From Verrucomicrobiia bacterium (GTDB taxonomy: Bacteria > Verrucomicrobiota > Verrucomicrobiia > Limisphaerales > JAEYXS01), in assembly GCA_036405135.1 (NCBI GenBank), contig DASWYF010000035.1:142503-206502 (forward strand): a stretch of DNA of 64,000 bases, in the 5' to 3' direction. Below the pieces are notes generated by a model, which was not told the origin of the DNA, did no database searches, and saw only the letters and a program-made list of their open reading frames with translations. The first letter of the stretch is position 1, and each line of letters starts with the position of its first letter. This document shows, piece by piece, positions 1 through 9,553 of the stretch. The position numbers and the translations under genes were made by a program.

Positions 1-79
1 GTCGGTGGAAAAGCTCGGCCCAAGCCTTTTCGGTCTCCGGTCCCAGCGGGGTTTCGCAAAGTTCGCATGATGTTTCCAT
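1..79 (-). CDS. Partial gene, N-terminus of a small CxxC protein
   Basis: An ATG at 79-77 on the minus strand opens a frame that stays open to the window edge. The first residues read METSCELCETPLGPETEK. The CELC pair looks like half of a zinc knuckle or zinc ribbon, but only 26 codons are visible, so no family can be named. The start lies 7 bp after the stop codon of the DUF4132 gene on the same strand, so the two genes are probably co-transcribed and may work together. The rest of the gene is outside the window. Confidence 0.5.
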   Translation of the reverse strand, partial: METSCELCETPLGPETEKAWAELFHR

Positions 80-86
80 AATGCAT

Positions 87-3000
87 TTAGTTGGTGGAAT
101 CGTCCGCCTCGACGGCTGAGGTTGATTTTCCGGCGATCTTTGCGAGATCTCCCATCGCTTCCGAGAAGGCGATCACGGGCACGTCCTGATAGGCTAGCAG
201 GCGGGCGTCGTCTGCATCGCTGGGCTCGTCATAAACATAGCTGCCGATTTGCACGCTGCCGTGCTTCACGAAGAAGACCTTGCCGAGAGTGATCTCTGAG
301 TACATATCGATGCCCACGTACATCCCTTCCGTTTCCACGAACACATCCACGCCCGTCGCCGGAAAACTTTTCAGATAGTAATTGATGCAACCCGCATCGC
401 AGACGGAGCCGCGCGCCCAGCCAAGGCGTTCGGCGCGGCCCTTGAACGTGATGCCGTTCAGTTTGGTGTTGAGCACTTCATCGCCGAATTTGGTTTTCTC
501 TGTGCCGGTCGCGACCTTGATGACAGGCCGTTCCATCTGCGCAAAGGGCGGGACCACCTCATAGTCCGCCAGGTGCGTGATCCATTGCTGGCGCAGTGCG
601 GCGTCGAGTTCGAGCGGATGCACCACACCCACCTGGCCGCCGTTGGGCAGCTTCACCGCTTCATCCTGGGCGTCTGTCGCCGAATGATCCTCCAGGATGC
701 GGAACGTGCCGGTGAGTTTGCCGGTGTCATCATACGTCGCCCACACGAGCCTTTGTGCGAAGGGCAGTAGCAGGGGATGCTGGAGGTAAAGCTCCTGCCA
801 GCGTTTCATCGGCCAGCGGAATTGGCGCACCATCAGGGTCTCCATCCGCAGCAACTGCGATTTCACCGCTTCCTTCAGGCTGGCCGTCATCTCCTTGAAC
901 TCCGCCTTCAATTCCGCCGGGATGCTGTCCGGCAGCTTGGCGACCTTCTTGTTCGTCGCCACATCGCGAAAGGCGAGTTTGAAATCCTCGGTGATGCGCA
1001 CCTCCACGGTCGCCTTCCCGGTCGCGATGAGTCGGGGCTGTCCCGGTGGGAACCCCAGCCAGGGCACGACCAGATCGCCCAATTCCTCAACGGTCAGGCC
1101 TCGGGCCTGGGCCGCCTCGGCGAACGCTTCGCTGGCCGCCTTGCCGATATTCTTGTTCTTGGCGCGATACCGGATGGCCATGGCGTCCACGGCAAGCAGT
1201 GCGGAATCCGAACCCATCAAGGCGAGGGATTGCACGGCATACTCGGCGAGCTTGCCCCGCATGTTGTCCGCCCATTCCTTGGTCTGGCGGGTGAGGACGG
1301 GCACGAGGCGGTCATCGCCGACGATCGCTGCGAAGGCCATCGTCCAGCGGTCATCCGCATCTCCTTTTGAGGCGAAGAAGGCTTGTACCACCGCGAGGGC
1401 TAGGTCCCCCGAGGTCTTGCGATCGATCTGCTGGTAGAGCGGCTTGGCCTCGATGTCTGCGCGCATCTCCTTCACGCGTGATTGCCGGTACAGCAGATAC
1501 AGCAGCGAATCCACCGGCAGGGTCGAGCCGTCGCGCAGACGCGGCATGGGCAGCTTCTTTGGGTCCAGCCATGGCACCGGAGAATCCTTGACCTTCTGGA
1601 GGGTTTTTTGGATCCGTTCCGCAAACTCCTTCGGGCTCAGGGCCACTGTCCCGCCTTGTAATTTTTCCAGCGCGAGCAGGATCGCGTCCCGGACGTTGTC
1701 ATCCTCTTCAGTATCTAACCGCGTCTTCAACGCCGCTGCCGCCGCGGGTGTTCCGATCGCCTTTAACCATGCCACGGCTGCGATCCGCGCATCTGCCCGG
1801 CGAATCGCCCACAATTCCTTGGTCTTCGGCAGGCGGGATTCACCCAGTTTCGCCAGCGTCACGGCCGCCGCTTCGCGCACCGGCTTTGATTTGTGGGCCA
1901 GCAAGGGCCAGAGATCGTTTTCCATCGCTTCGAGCGCGATGTCTCCGCTCAAGCGAACCGCCCGGGACAAGACCGAGCCGTCCTCCTCGGCAAACAGAAT
2001 CCGTAAGTTCTTGGCGATTGCTTCGGTGTCTTCGGAGGACTTGATTCCTGCCCAGAATTTCAGTGCCTTCAATTGCACTTCTGGTTGTGAGGTGGCGAAA
2101 CACGAATCCAGCAGAGGGATGGCATCGCGTCCTAAGGTTTGGACGGCGATCTCCAGGTTCTCGATCTTGTAGTCGCTTTGGAAACGGATATGCCATGCAC
2201 CGCTGAGTTCCAGGGCGAAGTATCTCTGGAGTAATGGGAACTGGGCGCGGGCGCGATGTCGGGCGAGCCATGCGCCCGATTGGCGGGATTGTTCTCCTAG
2301 ATTGACCTGTCTGCGTGAATCAACGGCCACCAATTGGGTGACAGCCAGCTTTTCCATCGCGGCCACGAACCGTTCCGGAGCGGCAGTGTGCAACCGTTTG
2401 CCGATCTCAAAACGGGAATCCCAAAGAGTCAGTCTCTCAAAGGCAGTGGCGGAGACTTCAAGAAACATCGATGGCGCGAGCTCCATCGGCCAGATCCAAA
2501 CATTGAAATGCAACTCTGGGAAAACATCGGCTGTCTTCAATCGTTCGAGCTGTTGCAACCACCGGTTCGGTGCGTGGGTTGAAAAGAGCAGTGCGATCAC
2601 CGACGAATCAATACCGTTGGTGCAGTGATCCCTGAGTAGATGTTCCAGAACGCCGTCGTCCACCTGGAGCAGATGACGTCCGGCAGCGGTGGTGGAGCGG
2701 TCTGTCAGGTCTAGCAGACGGACATGCCGGATAAGTTCGGAGGCGAGCCGTTTAGAGGGACAGCCCAATTCAACCGCCACAGCTTGAGCCCGGTGGAATA
2801 CCTCGGCATCGGCAGGGTTGTGGGTGGTGACGTGGCCGATCCAACTGCCGATCGCGCCCGGGTGATCAAGCTTCAGGCAGGCAGTGAGAAAACGTTTGCC
2901 CGATTCATCGAGCGTCGCCGGATGGCCAAGCGCAAGCAGAAGTTCTCCGGGAAGCCACGCTGTGGTCTCAAGTTTCGGGATTTTCTTCAGGTGGGATTCA

Positions 3001-3098
3001 TCGCCTGAAAGAATGAATTGTTTCCATGCCGGGTTCGCCCACTCCTTGTGCCACGCCTTGGTTGCCAGTTCATCCAATGCCTTGATGATCGCTGCCAT
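87..3098 (-). CDS. DUF4132 domain protein with HEAT-like repeats
   Basis: This 1,003-residue protein has no signal peptide or membrane segment and should be cytoplasmic. The middle part (about residues 330-480) is alanine- and leucine-rich with HEAT-like helices, for example AAAVTLAKLG and DAILLALEKLQGG. The C-terminal third matches the DUF4132 (MolR-like) pattern: a segment RLVWATYDDTGKLTGTFR, then VGVVHPLELD, then a W-x-LADYEVVPPFAQ segment. The biochemical role of DUF4132 is unknown; MolR was named for a link to molybdate in E. coli but has no proven activity. The start is an ATG with an AAGGAAGG-like ribosome site about 12 bases upstream. The partial CxxC gene follows 7 bp downstream on the same strand. 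Family assignment is fairly sure; function is not. Confidence 0.8.
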   Translation of the reverse strand: MAAIIKALDELATKAWHKEWANPAWKQFILSGDESHLKKIPKLETTAWLPGELLLALGHPATLDESGKRFLTACLKLDHPGAIGSWIGHVTTHNPADAEVFHRAQAVAVELGCPSKRLASELIRHVRLLDLTDRSTTAAGRHLLQVDDGVLEHLLRDHCTNGIDSSVIALLFSTHAPNRWLQQLERLKTADVFPELHFNVWIWPMELAPSMFLEVSATAFERLTLWDSRFEIGKRLHTAAPERFVAAMEKLAVTQLVAVDSRRQVNLGEQSRQSGAWLARHRARAQFPLLQRYFALELSGAWHIRFQSDYKIENLEIAVQTLGRDAIPLLDSCFATSQPEVQLKALKFWAGIKSSEDTEAIAKNLRILFAEEDGSVLSRAVRLSGDIALEAMENDLWPLLAHKSKPVREAAAVTLAKLGESRLPKTKELWAIRRADARIAAVAWLKAIGTPAAAAALKTRLDTEEDDNVRDAILLALEKLQGGTVALSPKEFAERIQKTLQKVKDSPVPWLDPKKLPMPRLRDGSTLPVDSLLYLLYRQSRVKEMRADIEAKPLYQQIDRKTSGDLALAVVQAFFASKGDADDRWTMAFAAIVGDDRLVPVLTRQTKEWADNMRGKLAEYAVQSLALMGSDSALLAVDAMAIRYRAKNKNIGKAASEAFAEAAQARGLTVEELGDLVVPWLGFPPGQPRLIATGKATVEVRITEDFKLAFRDVATNKKVAKLPDSIPAELKAEFKEMTASLKEAVKSQLLRMETLMVRQFRWPMKRWQELYLQHPLLLPFAQRLVWATYDDTGKLTGTFRILEDHSATDAQDEAVKLPNGGQVGVVHPLELDAALRQQWITHLADYEVVPPFAQMERPVIKVATGTEKTKFGDEVLNTKLNGITFKGRAERLGWARGSVCDAGCINYYLKSFPATGVDVFVETEGMYVGIDMYSEITLGKVFFVKHGSVQIGSYVYDEPSDADDARLLAYQDVPVIAFSEAMGDLAKIAGKSTSAVEADDSTN

Positions 3099-3298
3099 AA
3101 GATAAAGACCTTCCTGCCTTTTGTGTGATGCGATTTCTGTTTTGAAATACCAGCAATCAGTTTACGGCGCGACAACTAAGTGATGAAGGATTGGTTAATT
3201 TTTAAGCATAGGAGAAAAGCCAGGTTTGCGGTTCCAGCTCCAGATGAGTTTTTTTAGAGGATTGCGGGAAGGCGGTGACGGTGCTTGGGGGAAGAAAG

Positions 3299-3577
3299 TT
3301 ACGAATCCTTGGGCTTGCCTCGCATCATATAGCAGAAGAAATCCCAGAGACCAGCAAAGCGATACTTCCCATCCACATACTTCTCGATGACGTAGAAGGC
3401 GAAGTAGTAGAAGCGGCAGAAGCACCAGATAGTGAGCACAAGGAAGAGCGCGGTTTTCCACGTGGGATGTTCCAGCCAGAGCAGCACGGCGGAGAAGATG
3501 CCGACGAGGAGAAACAGAATGCCTTTGAACTTGATCCAGAAGGGGCTCGTCAGGTCTTTCATGACTGAAGACAACAT
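3299..3577 (-). CDS. Small two-helix membrane protein, unknown function
   Basis: A 92-residue protein beginning MLSSVMKDLT. It has two hydrophobic stretches (roughly residues 10-35 and 38-62) with aromatic-rich sequence such as WCFCRFYYFAFYV, so it should sit in the inner membrane. The ATG at 3577 is preceded by GGAG at a 9-base distance; a TTG nine codons further upstream is also possible but has no better ribosome site. The gene is divergent from the DUF456 gene, with under 70 bp between the starts, so the promoters must be close together. I do not recognise a family. Confidence 0.6.
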   Translation of the reverse strand: MLSSVMKDLTSPFWIKFKGILFLLVGIFSAVLLWLEHPTWKTALFLVLTIWCFCRFYYFAFYVIEKYVDGKYRFAGLWDFFCYMMRGKPKDS

Positions 3578-3645
3578 GCCGTATTTCTCCAAAGGAACCA
3601 ACAATTTGTAAGGGGCACTTGCCGAAAAGATGTTAAATTACCGGC

Positions 3646-4152
3646 ATGAGTATGGAGCAAATGGCGGGTTTGGCACTGGCGCTGGTCATCATGGCCATCG
3701 GCATGCTGGGCAGTATTCTACCAGGATTGCCGAGCACACCCATCGTGTTCTTGGCGGCGGTCGGTCATCGGCTTTATTTCAAGGACACCGGTCCGGGCGG
3801 CATCGTGCTCACGCTCATGCTGGGTGTGATGCTGCTCTCCATGGTCATGGATTATCTGGCCACGATGTATGGTGCTAAGAAATTGGGAGCGACCAAACGT
3901 GGTGTCATCGGCGCGATGATTGGTGCGCTGGTCGGAATCTTCTTTAATCTGCCAGGATTGATTCTCGGCCCCTTCATCGGTGCGTTCGCGTTTGAGATGA
4001 GCGGTGGGCGCGAGACTCGTGAAGCGGCGAAAGCGGGTGCGGGCGCGACGCTCGGCTTGTTCGCAGGTGCGATAGGGAAACTGGCGTGCTGCATTGCGAT
4101 GATCGGTATGTTCGTCGTTAATGTGCTGTATCGCAGTTTGAGTGCTTCGTAA
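3646..4152 (+). CDS. DUF456 family membrane protein
   Basis: A 168-residue, strongly hydrophobic and glycine-rich protein with about four membrane segments. It shows the DUF456 pattern: an N-terminal helix followed by GMLGSILPGLPSTPIVFLAA, then a middle YGAKKLGATKRGVIGAMIGA segment, and GLILGPFIGAFAFEM. The family is widespread, and its function is unknown. A strong hairpin terminator follows the stop codon within 20 bp, so it is transcribed as a single gene. The family call rests on these glycine-rich motifs and on the usual length of about 160 residues. Confidence 0.8.
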   Translation: MSMEQMAGLALALVIMAIGMLGSILPGLPSTPIVFLAAVGHRLYFKDTGPGGIVLTLMLGVMLLSMVMDYLATMYGAKKLGATKRGVIGAMIGALVGIFFNLPGLILGPFIGAFAFEMSGGRETREAAKAGAGATLGLFAGAIGKLACCIAMIGMFVVNVLYRSLSAS

Positions 4153-4170
4153 GCTGTTTCTCTTTAAAAC

Positions 4171-4199
4171 AAAACGCGCTCCGATCTGGAGCGCGTTTT
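4171..4199. terminator. Bidirectional rho-independent terminator
   Basis: The arms AAAACGCGCTCC (4171-4182) and GGAGCGCGTTTT (4188-4199) are perfect 12-base complements around a 5-base loop. The A-run on the left and the T-run on the right give a U-tract in both directions. It can end transcripts of both the DUF456 gene and the convergent sugar kinase gene. Confidence 0.9.
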
Positions 4200-4225
4200 C
4201 ATTTCTAAAAAAAGATAAGGAAACC

Positions 4226-5125
4226 TTAGAACTTCACCAGCTTCTCCAGTTCCTTCACGCGATCGGCGATCTGTTTCTTCGTCACCGTCGTGGTCTTCTT
4301 CACGCCGAAACCTTCGCAGCAGAAGGACGCCACCACGCTACCGTGGATGATCGCCTTGCGGAGGTTCGTGTCCACCGAGCCCTTGCTCGTGGCGAGATAG
4401 CCGATCATACCACCGACGAAGGAATCACCGGCACCCGTCGGGTCGACGACCTTGTTCAGCGGATATGCCGGAGCCACGAACATGCCTTTCGGACCGGAGA
4501 GAATCGCGCCGTGCTCGCCCTTTTTCACGATGACGTATTTCGGGCCGAGCTTATGGATTTTCGGGATGGCCGCCACGATGTTATCCGTCTTCGTAAGCTG
4601 GCTCGCTTCGCTGTCATTCATCACGATGGCATCCACGCGCTTGAGCAGTTTCAGCACTTCCGGCAAGGCGATGTTCAGCCACAGGTCCATCGTATCCGCG
4701 ATGACGAACTTCGGCTTCTTCATCTGGTCCAGTACGTGATGCTGGAGGCCGGGGGAGATGTTGGCGAGCAGCACGTAAGGCGTGTTCGCATAGTTCTCTG
4801 GCAGCTTCGGGCTGAACGTCTCGATCACGCCAAGCACGGTGTTGAGCGTGCGGCGCTTGTTCATGTTCACTTCGTATTCGCCCGCCCAGTGAAACGTCTC
4901 GCCTTTGACCTGCTGCAGACCTTCCAGGCAGATGTTGTGCTTTTTGTAGAGATCGACGTAACGCTTCGGAAAGTCATTGCCCACGATACCCACGAGGCGG
5001 ACGGGGGAAAAGAAGCTGGCCGCGACGGCCGCATGGCTCGCGGAGCCGCCCAGCAGACGGGGGTTTTCCGCTGTCGGAGTTTTGATGGAATCCAGTGCCG
5101 TAGTGCCAACAATCAGAACGCTCAT
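4226..5125 (-). CDS. PfkB-family sugar kinase
   Basis: A 299-residue protein of the ribokinase/PfkB family. It should transfer phosphate from ATP to a sugar or nucleoside in the cytoplasm. The C-terminal signature VDPTGAGDSFVGGM carries the anion hole (GAGD) and the catalytic aspartate. The N-terminal glycine pair occurs in LLGGSASHAAVA. The substrate cannot be read from the sequence. The start MSVLIVGTTALDSIKTP fits related kinases. It lies 12 bp behind thiE on the same strand and is probably in its operon. PfkB-fold kinases also act on the thiamine precursor HMP (ThiD), but this protein lacks a clear ThiD pattern, so a thiamine role is only a possibility. Confidence 0.85.
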   Translation of the reverse strand: MSVLIVGTTALDSIKTPTAENPRLLGGSASHAAVAASFFSPVRLVGIVGNDFPKRYVDLYKKHNICLEGLQQVKGETFHWAGEYEVNMNKRRTLNTVLGVIETFSPKLPENYANTPYVLLANISPGLQHHVLDQMKKPKFVIADTMDLWLNIALPEVLKLLKRVDAIVMNDSEASQLTKTDNIVAAIPKIHKLGPKYVIVKKGEHGAILSGPKGMFVAPAYPLNKVVDPTGAGDSFVGGMIGYLATSKGSVDTNLRKAIIHGSVVASFCCEGFGVKKTTTVTKKQIADRVKELEKLVKF

Positions 5126-5137
5126 TTTAGTAATAGA

Positions 5138-5788
5138 TTAACGTGTCGGGGACGGTAGGCGCATCTTGAAGTCCTGACAAGCCTTGGCAACGTCCGCAGC
5201 ATTGAGGATGGCGGAGACGACACAGATGCGAACGGCCCCCGCAGCGAGGACATCATCGAGATTTTGCAGATTGATACCACCGATCGCAAACCACGGCACC
5301 TTCACATTCTGCGAAGCCCACCGTACATATTCCAAGGTCACTGGCTTGGCGGTCGGCTTCGTACCCGTGGGATAGATAGGGCCGATGGCGACGTAATCCG
5401 CCCCCGCATCGACCGCCCGTTGTGCTTGCGCCGGAGCATGCGTGCTGAGGCCGATCTCCAATTTGCCATTGGCCGGTTTCAATTCACGAACATGTTGATG
5501 ACCGTTATCGAAGAAATCTTCCTGACCGACATGTGCGATGGGCGCGCCGAGTTCCGCGGCCATTTGGTAGTGATCATTGATGACCAATCGCACACCATTG
5601 CGTTCGGTCACCGGAAGTATCGCTTCGGCCATCCGACGAATTTCATCTAAGCTCTCATTTTTCGCACGCAGCTGGATGAGGTCAGAGCCGCCATCGCAAA
5701 GCTGTTGAGCCAGCGTGGCAGGATTGCGGCCATGCAGATAACCGGTATCGACGAATGTGTAGAGGCGGCAATCCGCCAGCGATTTCAT
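5138..5788 (-). CDS. thiE: Thiamine phosphate synthase
   Basis: This 216-residue TIM-barrel enzyme joins HMP pyrophosphate and the thiazole phosphate to make thiamine monophosphate. Recognisable ThiE elements are LIQLRAKN near residue 40, the segment RLVINDHYQMAAELGAPIAH with the usual ND and the following VGQED, DYVAIGPIYPTGTK with the glycine-rich phosphate loop, and the final IGGINLQNLDDVLAAGA. The start codon is the ATG giving MKSLADCRLYTF. No TPP riboswitch (THI box) was seen in the short upstream gap. The sugar kinase follows 12 bp downstream. The first codons overlap a 16-base word that is repeated in the adjacent intergenic hairpin element. Confidence 0.9.
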   Translation of the reverse strand: MKSLADCRLYTFVDTGYLHGRNPATLAQQLCDGGSDLIQLRAKNESLDEIRRMAEAILPVTERNGVRLVINDHYQMAAELGAPIAHVGQEDFFDNGHQHVRELKPANGKLEIGLSTHAPAQAQRAVDAGADYVAIGPIYPTGTKPTAKPVTLEYVRWASQNVKVPWFAIGGINLQNLDDVLAAGAVRICVVSAILNAADVAKACQDFKMRLPSPTR

Positions 5789-5842
5789 GGGAGAAGTTGA
5801 ATTCAGCGGAGCAGGGAAGGCAAGCAGTTGGTGGTGGAAGCC

Positions 5843-5890
5843 GAGGCGGCAATCCGCCTCAGGTGGAAAGCGGCGTCAAGCCGCAGCACT
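5843..5890. repeat. Two-hairpin intergenic repeat, copy 1
   Basis: Two consecutive hairpins: GAGGCGG-CAAT-CCGCCTC (5843-5860) and GCGGC-GTCAA-GCCGC (5870-5884). They are separated by AGGTGGAAA and followed by AGCACT. The same layout with different stem sequences is present at 28090-28140. It lies between thiE and the hybrid kinase gene. Confidence 0.65.
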
Positions 5891-5897
5891 CCAAGGA

Positions 5898-8180
5898 TTA
5901 CTTCCCGCTCATGGAATCGCTTTCCCGTCCGACTTGCTGGTCCAAACTCTTGCGCACGATGGAGGCGAGGCTTGAAGTGCTGAAAGGTTTGGGCAGGAAA
6001 TTCACACCTTCTTTCAGCGGGATGTCCGCTTGCACCAGATCCACGCTGTAACCGCTGGTGAAAAGCACATGCAAATTGGGTTTGCGCTGGAGCAATCGGG
6101 CCGCGAGATCCTTGCCGCTCATGCCGCCGGGCATCACGAGGTCTGTCAGCAAGAGGTCGATCGGGTTTTCCGTTTCCGCCCAGATGGCAAGCGCATCGGG
6201 ACCAGATGCCGCTTCGAGTACTTTATAACCAAAATTTTGCAGACCGGTTTTGGCCAAGCCGCGCAAGGCCGGATCGTCTTCCACGAGCAAAATGGTTTCG
6301 CTACCACCCCGGATGCGGCTCATCTGCAATTGCTTCACGGTTGCTTCCGGCGATTCCGTGCAGAGCGGGAAAAAGATGCGGAACGTGGTGCCACGGTCGA
6401 TCTCGCTGTAAACGTTCAACCAGCCATCATGCTGCTTCACGATGCCGTAAACTGTGGACAGGCCGAGGCCAGTGCCTTTGCCCGCTTCCTTCGTGGTGAA
6501 GAACGGTTCGAAAATCTTGGCCATGACATCCGGCGGCATGCCCGTGCCGGAATCGGAAACCGTGAGACAGACGAAATCACCCGCTCGTGCACCCGGATGA
6601 GCGGCGCAGTAGCGTTCATCCACCTCGAACATGGATGTCTCCACGATGAGCTTGCCGCCGCGCGACATGGCATCGCGCGAGTTGATGGCCAAGTTCACAA
6701 GTATCTGCTCGATCATGCTGACATCCGCATTGATGGGCAGGATGTTCTGGCTGAGATTGAGCTGCAGCGTGATCTGTTCACCGAGGATGCGTTCCAGCAT
6801 CCGCGCGAAATGCTGCACGAGTTCATTTAGCTCAATGGGCTTGAACTGGATGACCTGCTTACGGCTGAAGGTGAGCAGTTGCCGTGTGAAATGCGTGGCC
6901 ATGTCCGCCGCCTGGAGGATCTGCTCCAGATGCCCATGCGTCTTGGTGGGCAGCATGCGGTTGGTCAGCGCGAGATCGGCATAACCACGGATCAGCGTGA
7001 GGATATTATTGAAATCATGCGCGATGCCGCCGGCGAGCTGGCCCACCGCTTCCATCTTCTGCGCCTGGCGAAACTGCCACTCGAGACTCAAACGATCCGT
7101 GATGTCACCCGCATACGTGTGAACCACGCCGATGCTGGGGATCGGGAAGAAAGACCAGGAAATCGTTCTCCCTGCCACTTGCGTTTCCATGCGCAGCCGA
7201 TTTTGACCGGTGCGCAGGCATTCTTTCACCACTTCGCGAGTGGTGACGGGCAAGATGGGTTGCGGAGATTCGTGGCCAATCTTACGTGCGAGATCTAATG
7301 CGGCGGCGTTGAAGTAAGTGAGCTGACCCTCGGCATTAAATTCAAAAACCGGATTCGGATTGAAGCGCGGGAAGGCGGCGAGTTTCTCAATCTCTGAATG
7401 CGCCAGCTTACGTTCCGTGATGTCGCGATCCAAGCCCAATACCAGTTCCCGTCCACCGATTTGCACGAGACGAGTGGAGACTTCTACCGGAAATAGAGTG
7501 CCATCTTTACGGCGGTGCTGTGTCTCATAGCGGTCCGCGCTTTTTTGGCGAAGTCGCTCGAGATGCTTATCCAGCAGGTCACGCTTTTGTGCGCGCGGAA
7601 CTACTAGCCCCACCGGTTTGCCGATAAGTTCATCACGTGTATAGCCGTTCTCGCGGCAAGCGACTTCGTTGCAGGCGATAATTGGCCAAACAGCATCCTT
7701 TGCGTGCGGATCGACGAGGAAAATGGATTCAGGTGACGATTCAAAGAGGACTCGGAAAAGTTCTTCCGTCTCGGAACGCGCCGCTTCTGCTTTGCGGCGG
7801 GCTGTATGTTCGGCATATTCGCGCAACTCGCGTTTGACGATCAGCGGGAGGCGGGTGATGGACTCTTTCGCGAGGCAATCGTCAGCACCAGCGGCCATCG
7901 TTGCTGCAAACATCTCTTCGGAGAAAGCTCCAGACAGGACTACTACCGGAAGGTCGAGTTTGTTGCTCCGGATGTATTGAAGTAAGTCCAGAGCGGTAGC
8001 GTCGGGCAGATGGAAATCCGAGATGACCAAATCCCAGCCAGCGTGGATGTTCTGGAGAAATTCGGCGCGGTTCGTGACGACTTGCAGGGTGTGAGGAAGG
8101 CCAGACCGCTGCAGGACCAGCGTGGTGAGCGCCGAGTCCATCGTCGAGTCTTCCACCAATAGCACCCGCAATTTGTTCAT
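5898..8180 (-). CDS. Hybrid histidine kinase REC-PAS-PAS-HisKA-HATPase-REC
   Basis: A soluble sensor kinase of about 760 residues without membrane segments. Order of domains: a receiver (acidic pair ED near residue 10, acceptor D55 in VISDFHLPD), two PAS domains (about 140-265 and 265-375; the first ends with the PAC-like [10 protein letters not shown]), a HisKA helix with the phospho-histidine in GGIAHDFNN, an ATPase domain with [20 protein letters not shown] and [11 protein letters not shown], and a second receiver with [14 protein letters not shown]. The receiver-first design suggests that it takes phosphate from, or is controlled by, another kinase. I chose the ATG of [12 protein letters not shown]; a TTG 42 bases upstream (AGGA close by) would add 14 residues. 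No sensory input is evident beyond the PAS folds. Confidence 0.85.
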   Translation of the reverse strand: MNKLRVLLVEDSTMDSALTTLVLQRSGLPHTLQVVTNRAEFLQNIHAGWDLVISDFHLPDATALDLLQYIRSNKLDLPVVVLSGAFSEEMFAATMAAGADDCLAKESITRLPLIVKRELREYAEHTARRKAEAARSETEELFRVLFESSPESIFLVDPHAKDAVWPIIACNEVACRENGYTRDELIGKPVGLVVPRAQKRDLLDKHLERLRQKSADRYETQHRRKDGTLFPVEVSTRLVQIGGRELVLGLDRDITERKLAHSEIEKLAAFPRFNPNPVFEFNAEGQLTYFNAAALDLARKIGHESPQPILPVTTREVVKECLRTGQNRLRMETQVAGRTISWSFFPIPSIGVVHTYAGDITDRLSLEWQFRQAQKMEAVGQLAGGIAHDFNNILTLIRGYADLALTNRMLPTKTHGHLEQILQAADMATHFTRQLLTFSRKQVIQFKPIELNELVQHFARMLERILGEQITLQLNLSQNILPINADVSMIEQILVNLAINSRDAMSRGGKLIVETSMFEVDERYCAAHPGARAGDFVCLTVSDSGTGMPPDVMAKIFEPFFTTKEAGKGTGLGLSTVYGIVKQHDGWLNVYSEIDRGTTFRIFFPLCTESPEATVKQLQMSRIRGGSETILLVEDDPALRGLAKTGLQNFGYKVLEAASGPDALAIWAETENPIDLLLTDLVMPGGMSGKDLAARLLQRKPNLHVLFTSGYSVDLVQADIPLKEGVNFLPKPFSTSSLASIVRKSLDQQVGRESDSMSGK

Positions 8181-8414
8181 GCCCGATTTTGGTACTTCTT
8201 CAGAAAACAACAGCACGGCCAAATCCTGTTAGCGTAGCGATACATCTGCTTTGGCCGTAAGAGACGCCTTTGAATGACGGCAAAGACCAAGAAAAAACCC
8301 ATACCAGCAAACTGCTTCACGGAACCCAATCAAACGACTCTTGGCATCTACACTGGTACGGGGACGAATTCGCGGAAGTTCCTAAGGCAGAGGGAGCCCC
8401 TGAGTCAAATACTT

Positions 8415-9497
8415 TCAACGGTCTGTTGGATTTTTATGGCTGATCAGCCACCAAGTTTGCATTTTACCTTTTCCTTTCACCTCAATTTCCCCTCTGGGTT
8501 CCGTGACGAACTTTTGTTTAACTTGCTCGCAGGTGCTGGCGGAAACCTGGATGCGGTCTGGCTGTCCGTGGGATTCCATTCTGCTCGCGGTGTTCACCGC
8601 ATCTCCCCAGAGATCGTAGATGAATTTACTCCGTCCAATGACACCAGCTACGACGGGACCGGTATTGATGCCAATGCGCAAGCGAAGTGAGGTTTTATAA
8701 TCTGTGTTCAGCTTTTGGATGGTTTGCAGCATGGCCAGAGCCATCGTGGCGATGGCTTCGGCGTGATCAGCCTTGGGTTCGGGCAAACCTCCGACGACCA
8801 TATAGCAATCACCAATGGTTTTGATCTTTTCCAGCCCGAGTTGTGCAGCCAATTGATCGAAGGCGCTGAAAATCTCGTTCAGCAAAAAAACGATCTCACT
8901 CGGTGAGACGACAGTGGACAGGTTGGTGAAACCAACGATGTCTGCAAAAAGAACAGTGGCTTCCGGAAAGCTGTCCGCAATCGTGTTTTCGCCATTTTTC
9001 AGGCGGTCGGCGATGGAGACAGGCAATACATTTAGCAGCAGTGCATCTGACTTGGCGCGTTCTCCCTCCAATTGCTGCAGGTAAGATTGTTCCTGGTCGT
9101 GCCAGCGTTTGCGCTGGAGCGCAGCGTTCAGGCGCGTGCGGAGGAGCAGTGGATTGAAGGGTTTCGGAAGATAATCATCCGCGCCGATCTCGATGCATTG
9201 CAGCGCCCGGTCCATCTCGGAGGAGGCAGATATGACGATCACCGGCAGGTGACGCAATTGGAGGTCACTTTTCAAGGTGTGCAGGACTTCGATGCCGTTC
9301 ATCTCCGGCATGTCGATGTCCAGCAGGATCACATCAAAGTCCGAGGTGCCGATATGTTGAAGAGCAATGAAGCCATTCTCAGCTTGCTCGAAGCTGTATC
9401 CTTCACGACCCAGACAATCACCGAGCAGTTGGCGGTTTAGCCGGTCGTCGTCTACGACGAGAATATGTCCCCGATAAGAGGGGATTTTCTGGCTCAT
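8415..9497 (-). CDS. Response regulator with class III adenylate cyclase domain
   Basis: A 360-residue protein. The receiver domain (1-125) has the acidic residues DDD at 16-18 and acceptor D60 in VILLDIDMPEMNG. A short coiled linker leads to a class III cyclase domain (about 175-345). The metal-binding aspartates are in VLFADIVGFTNLS and the later IKTIGDCYM. The purine-selecting positions are lysine (EKIKTIGD) and aspartate (IYDLWGDAVNTASRM), the pair known for adenylate rather than guanylate cyclases. It is therefore predicted to make cAMP when phosphorylated. It lies about 230 bp upstream of the hybrid kinase gene on the same strand, and that kinase is a plausible partner. Confidence 0.88.
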   Translation of the reverse strand: MSQKIPSYRGHILVVDDDRLNRQLLGDCLGREGYSFEQAENGFIALQHIGTSDFDVILLDIDMPEMNGIEVLHTLKSDLQLRHLPVIVISASSEMDRALQCIEIGADDYLPKPFNPLLLRTRLNAALQRKRWHDQEQSYLQQLEGERAKSDALLLNVLPVSIADRLKNGENTIADSFPEATVLFADIVGFTNLSTVVSPSEIVFLLNEIFSAFDQLAAQLGLEKIKTIGDCYMVVGGLPEPKADHAEAIATMALAMLQTIQKLNTDYKTSLRLRIGINTGPVVAGVIGRSKFIYDLWGDAVNTASRMESHGQPDRIQVSASTCEQVKQKFVTEPRGEIEVKGKGKMQTWWLISHKNPTDR

Positions 9498-9553
9498 ATT
9501 GCGGCACCCTGAAAATCGCCCAACCCAAGCCGCTTGGCAAGGCGATGCGGCGA

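Noticed and set aside
4142..5158. 338-codon open frame opposite the sugar kinase gene
   Set aside because: It crosses the terminator and is histidine/arginine-rich shadow sequence; the kinase signature is on the other strand.
5789..5842. Possible TPP riboswitch before thiE
   Set aside because: No CUGAGA-type THI box was found in the short leader.
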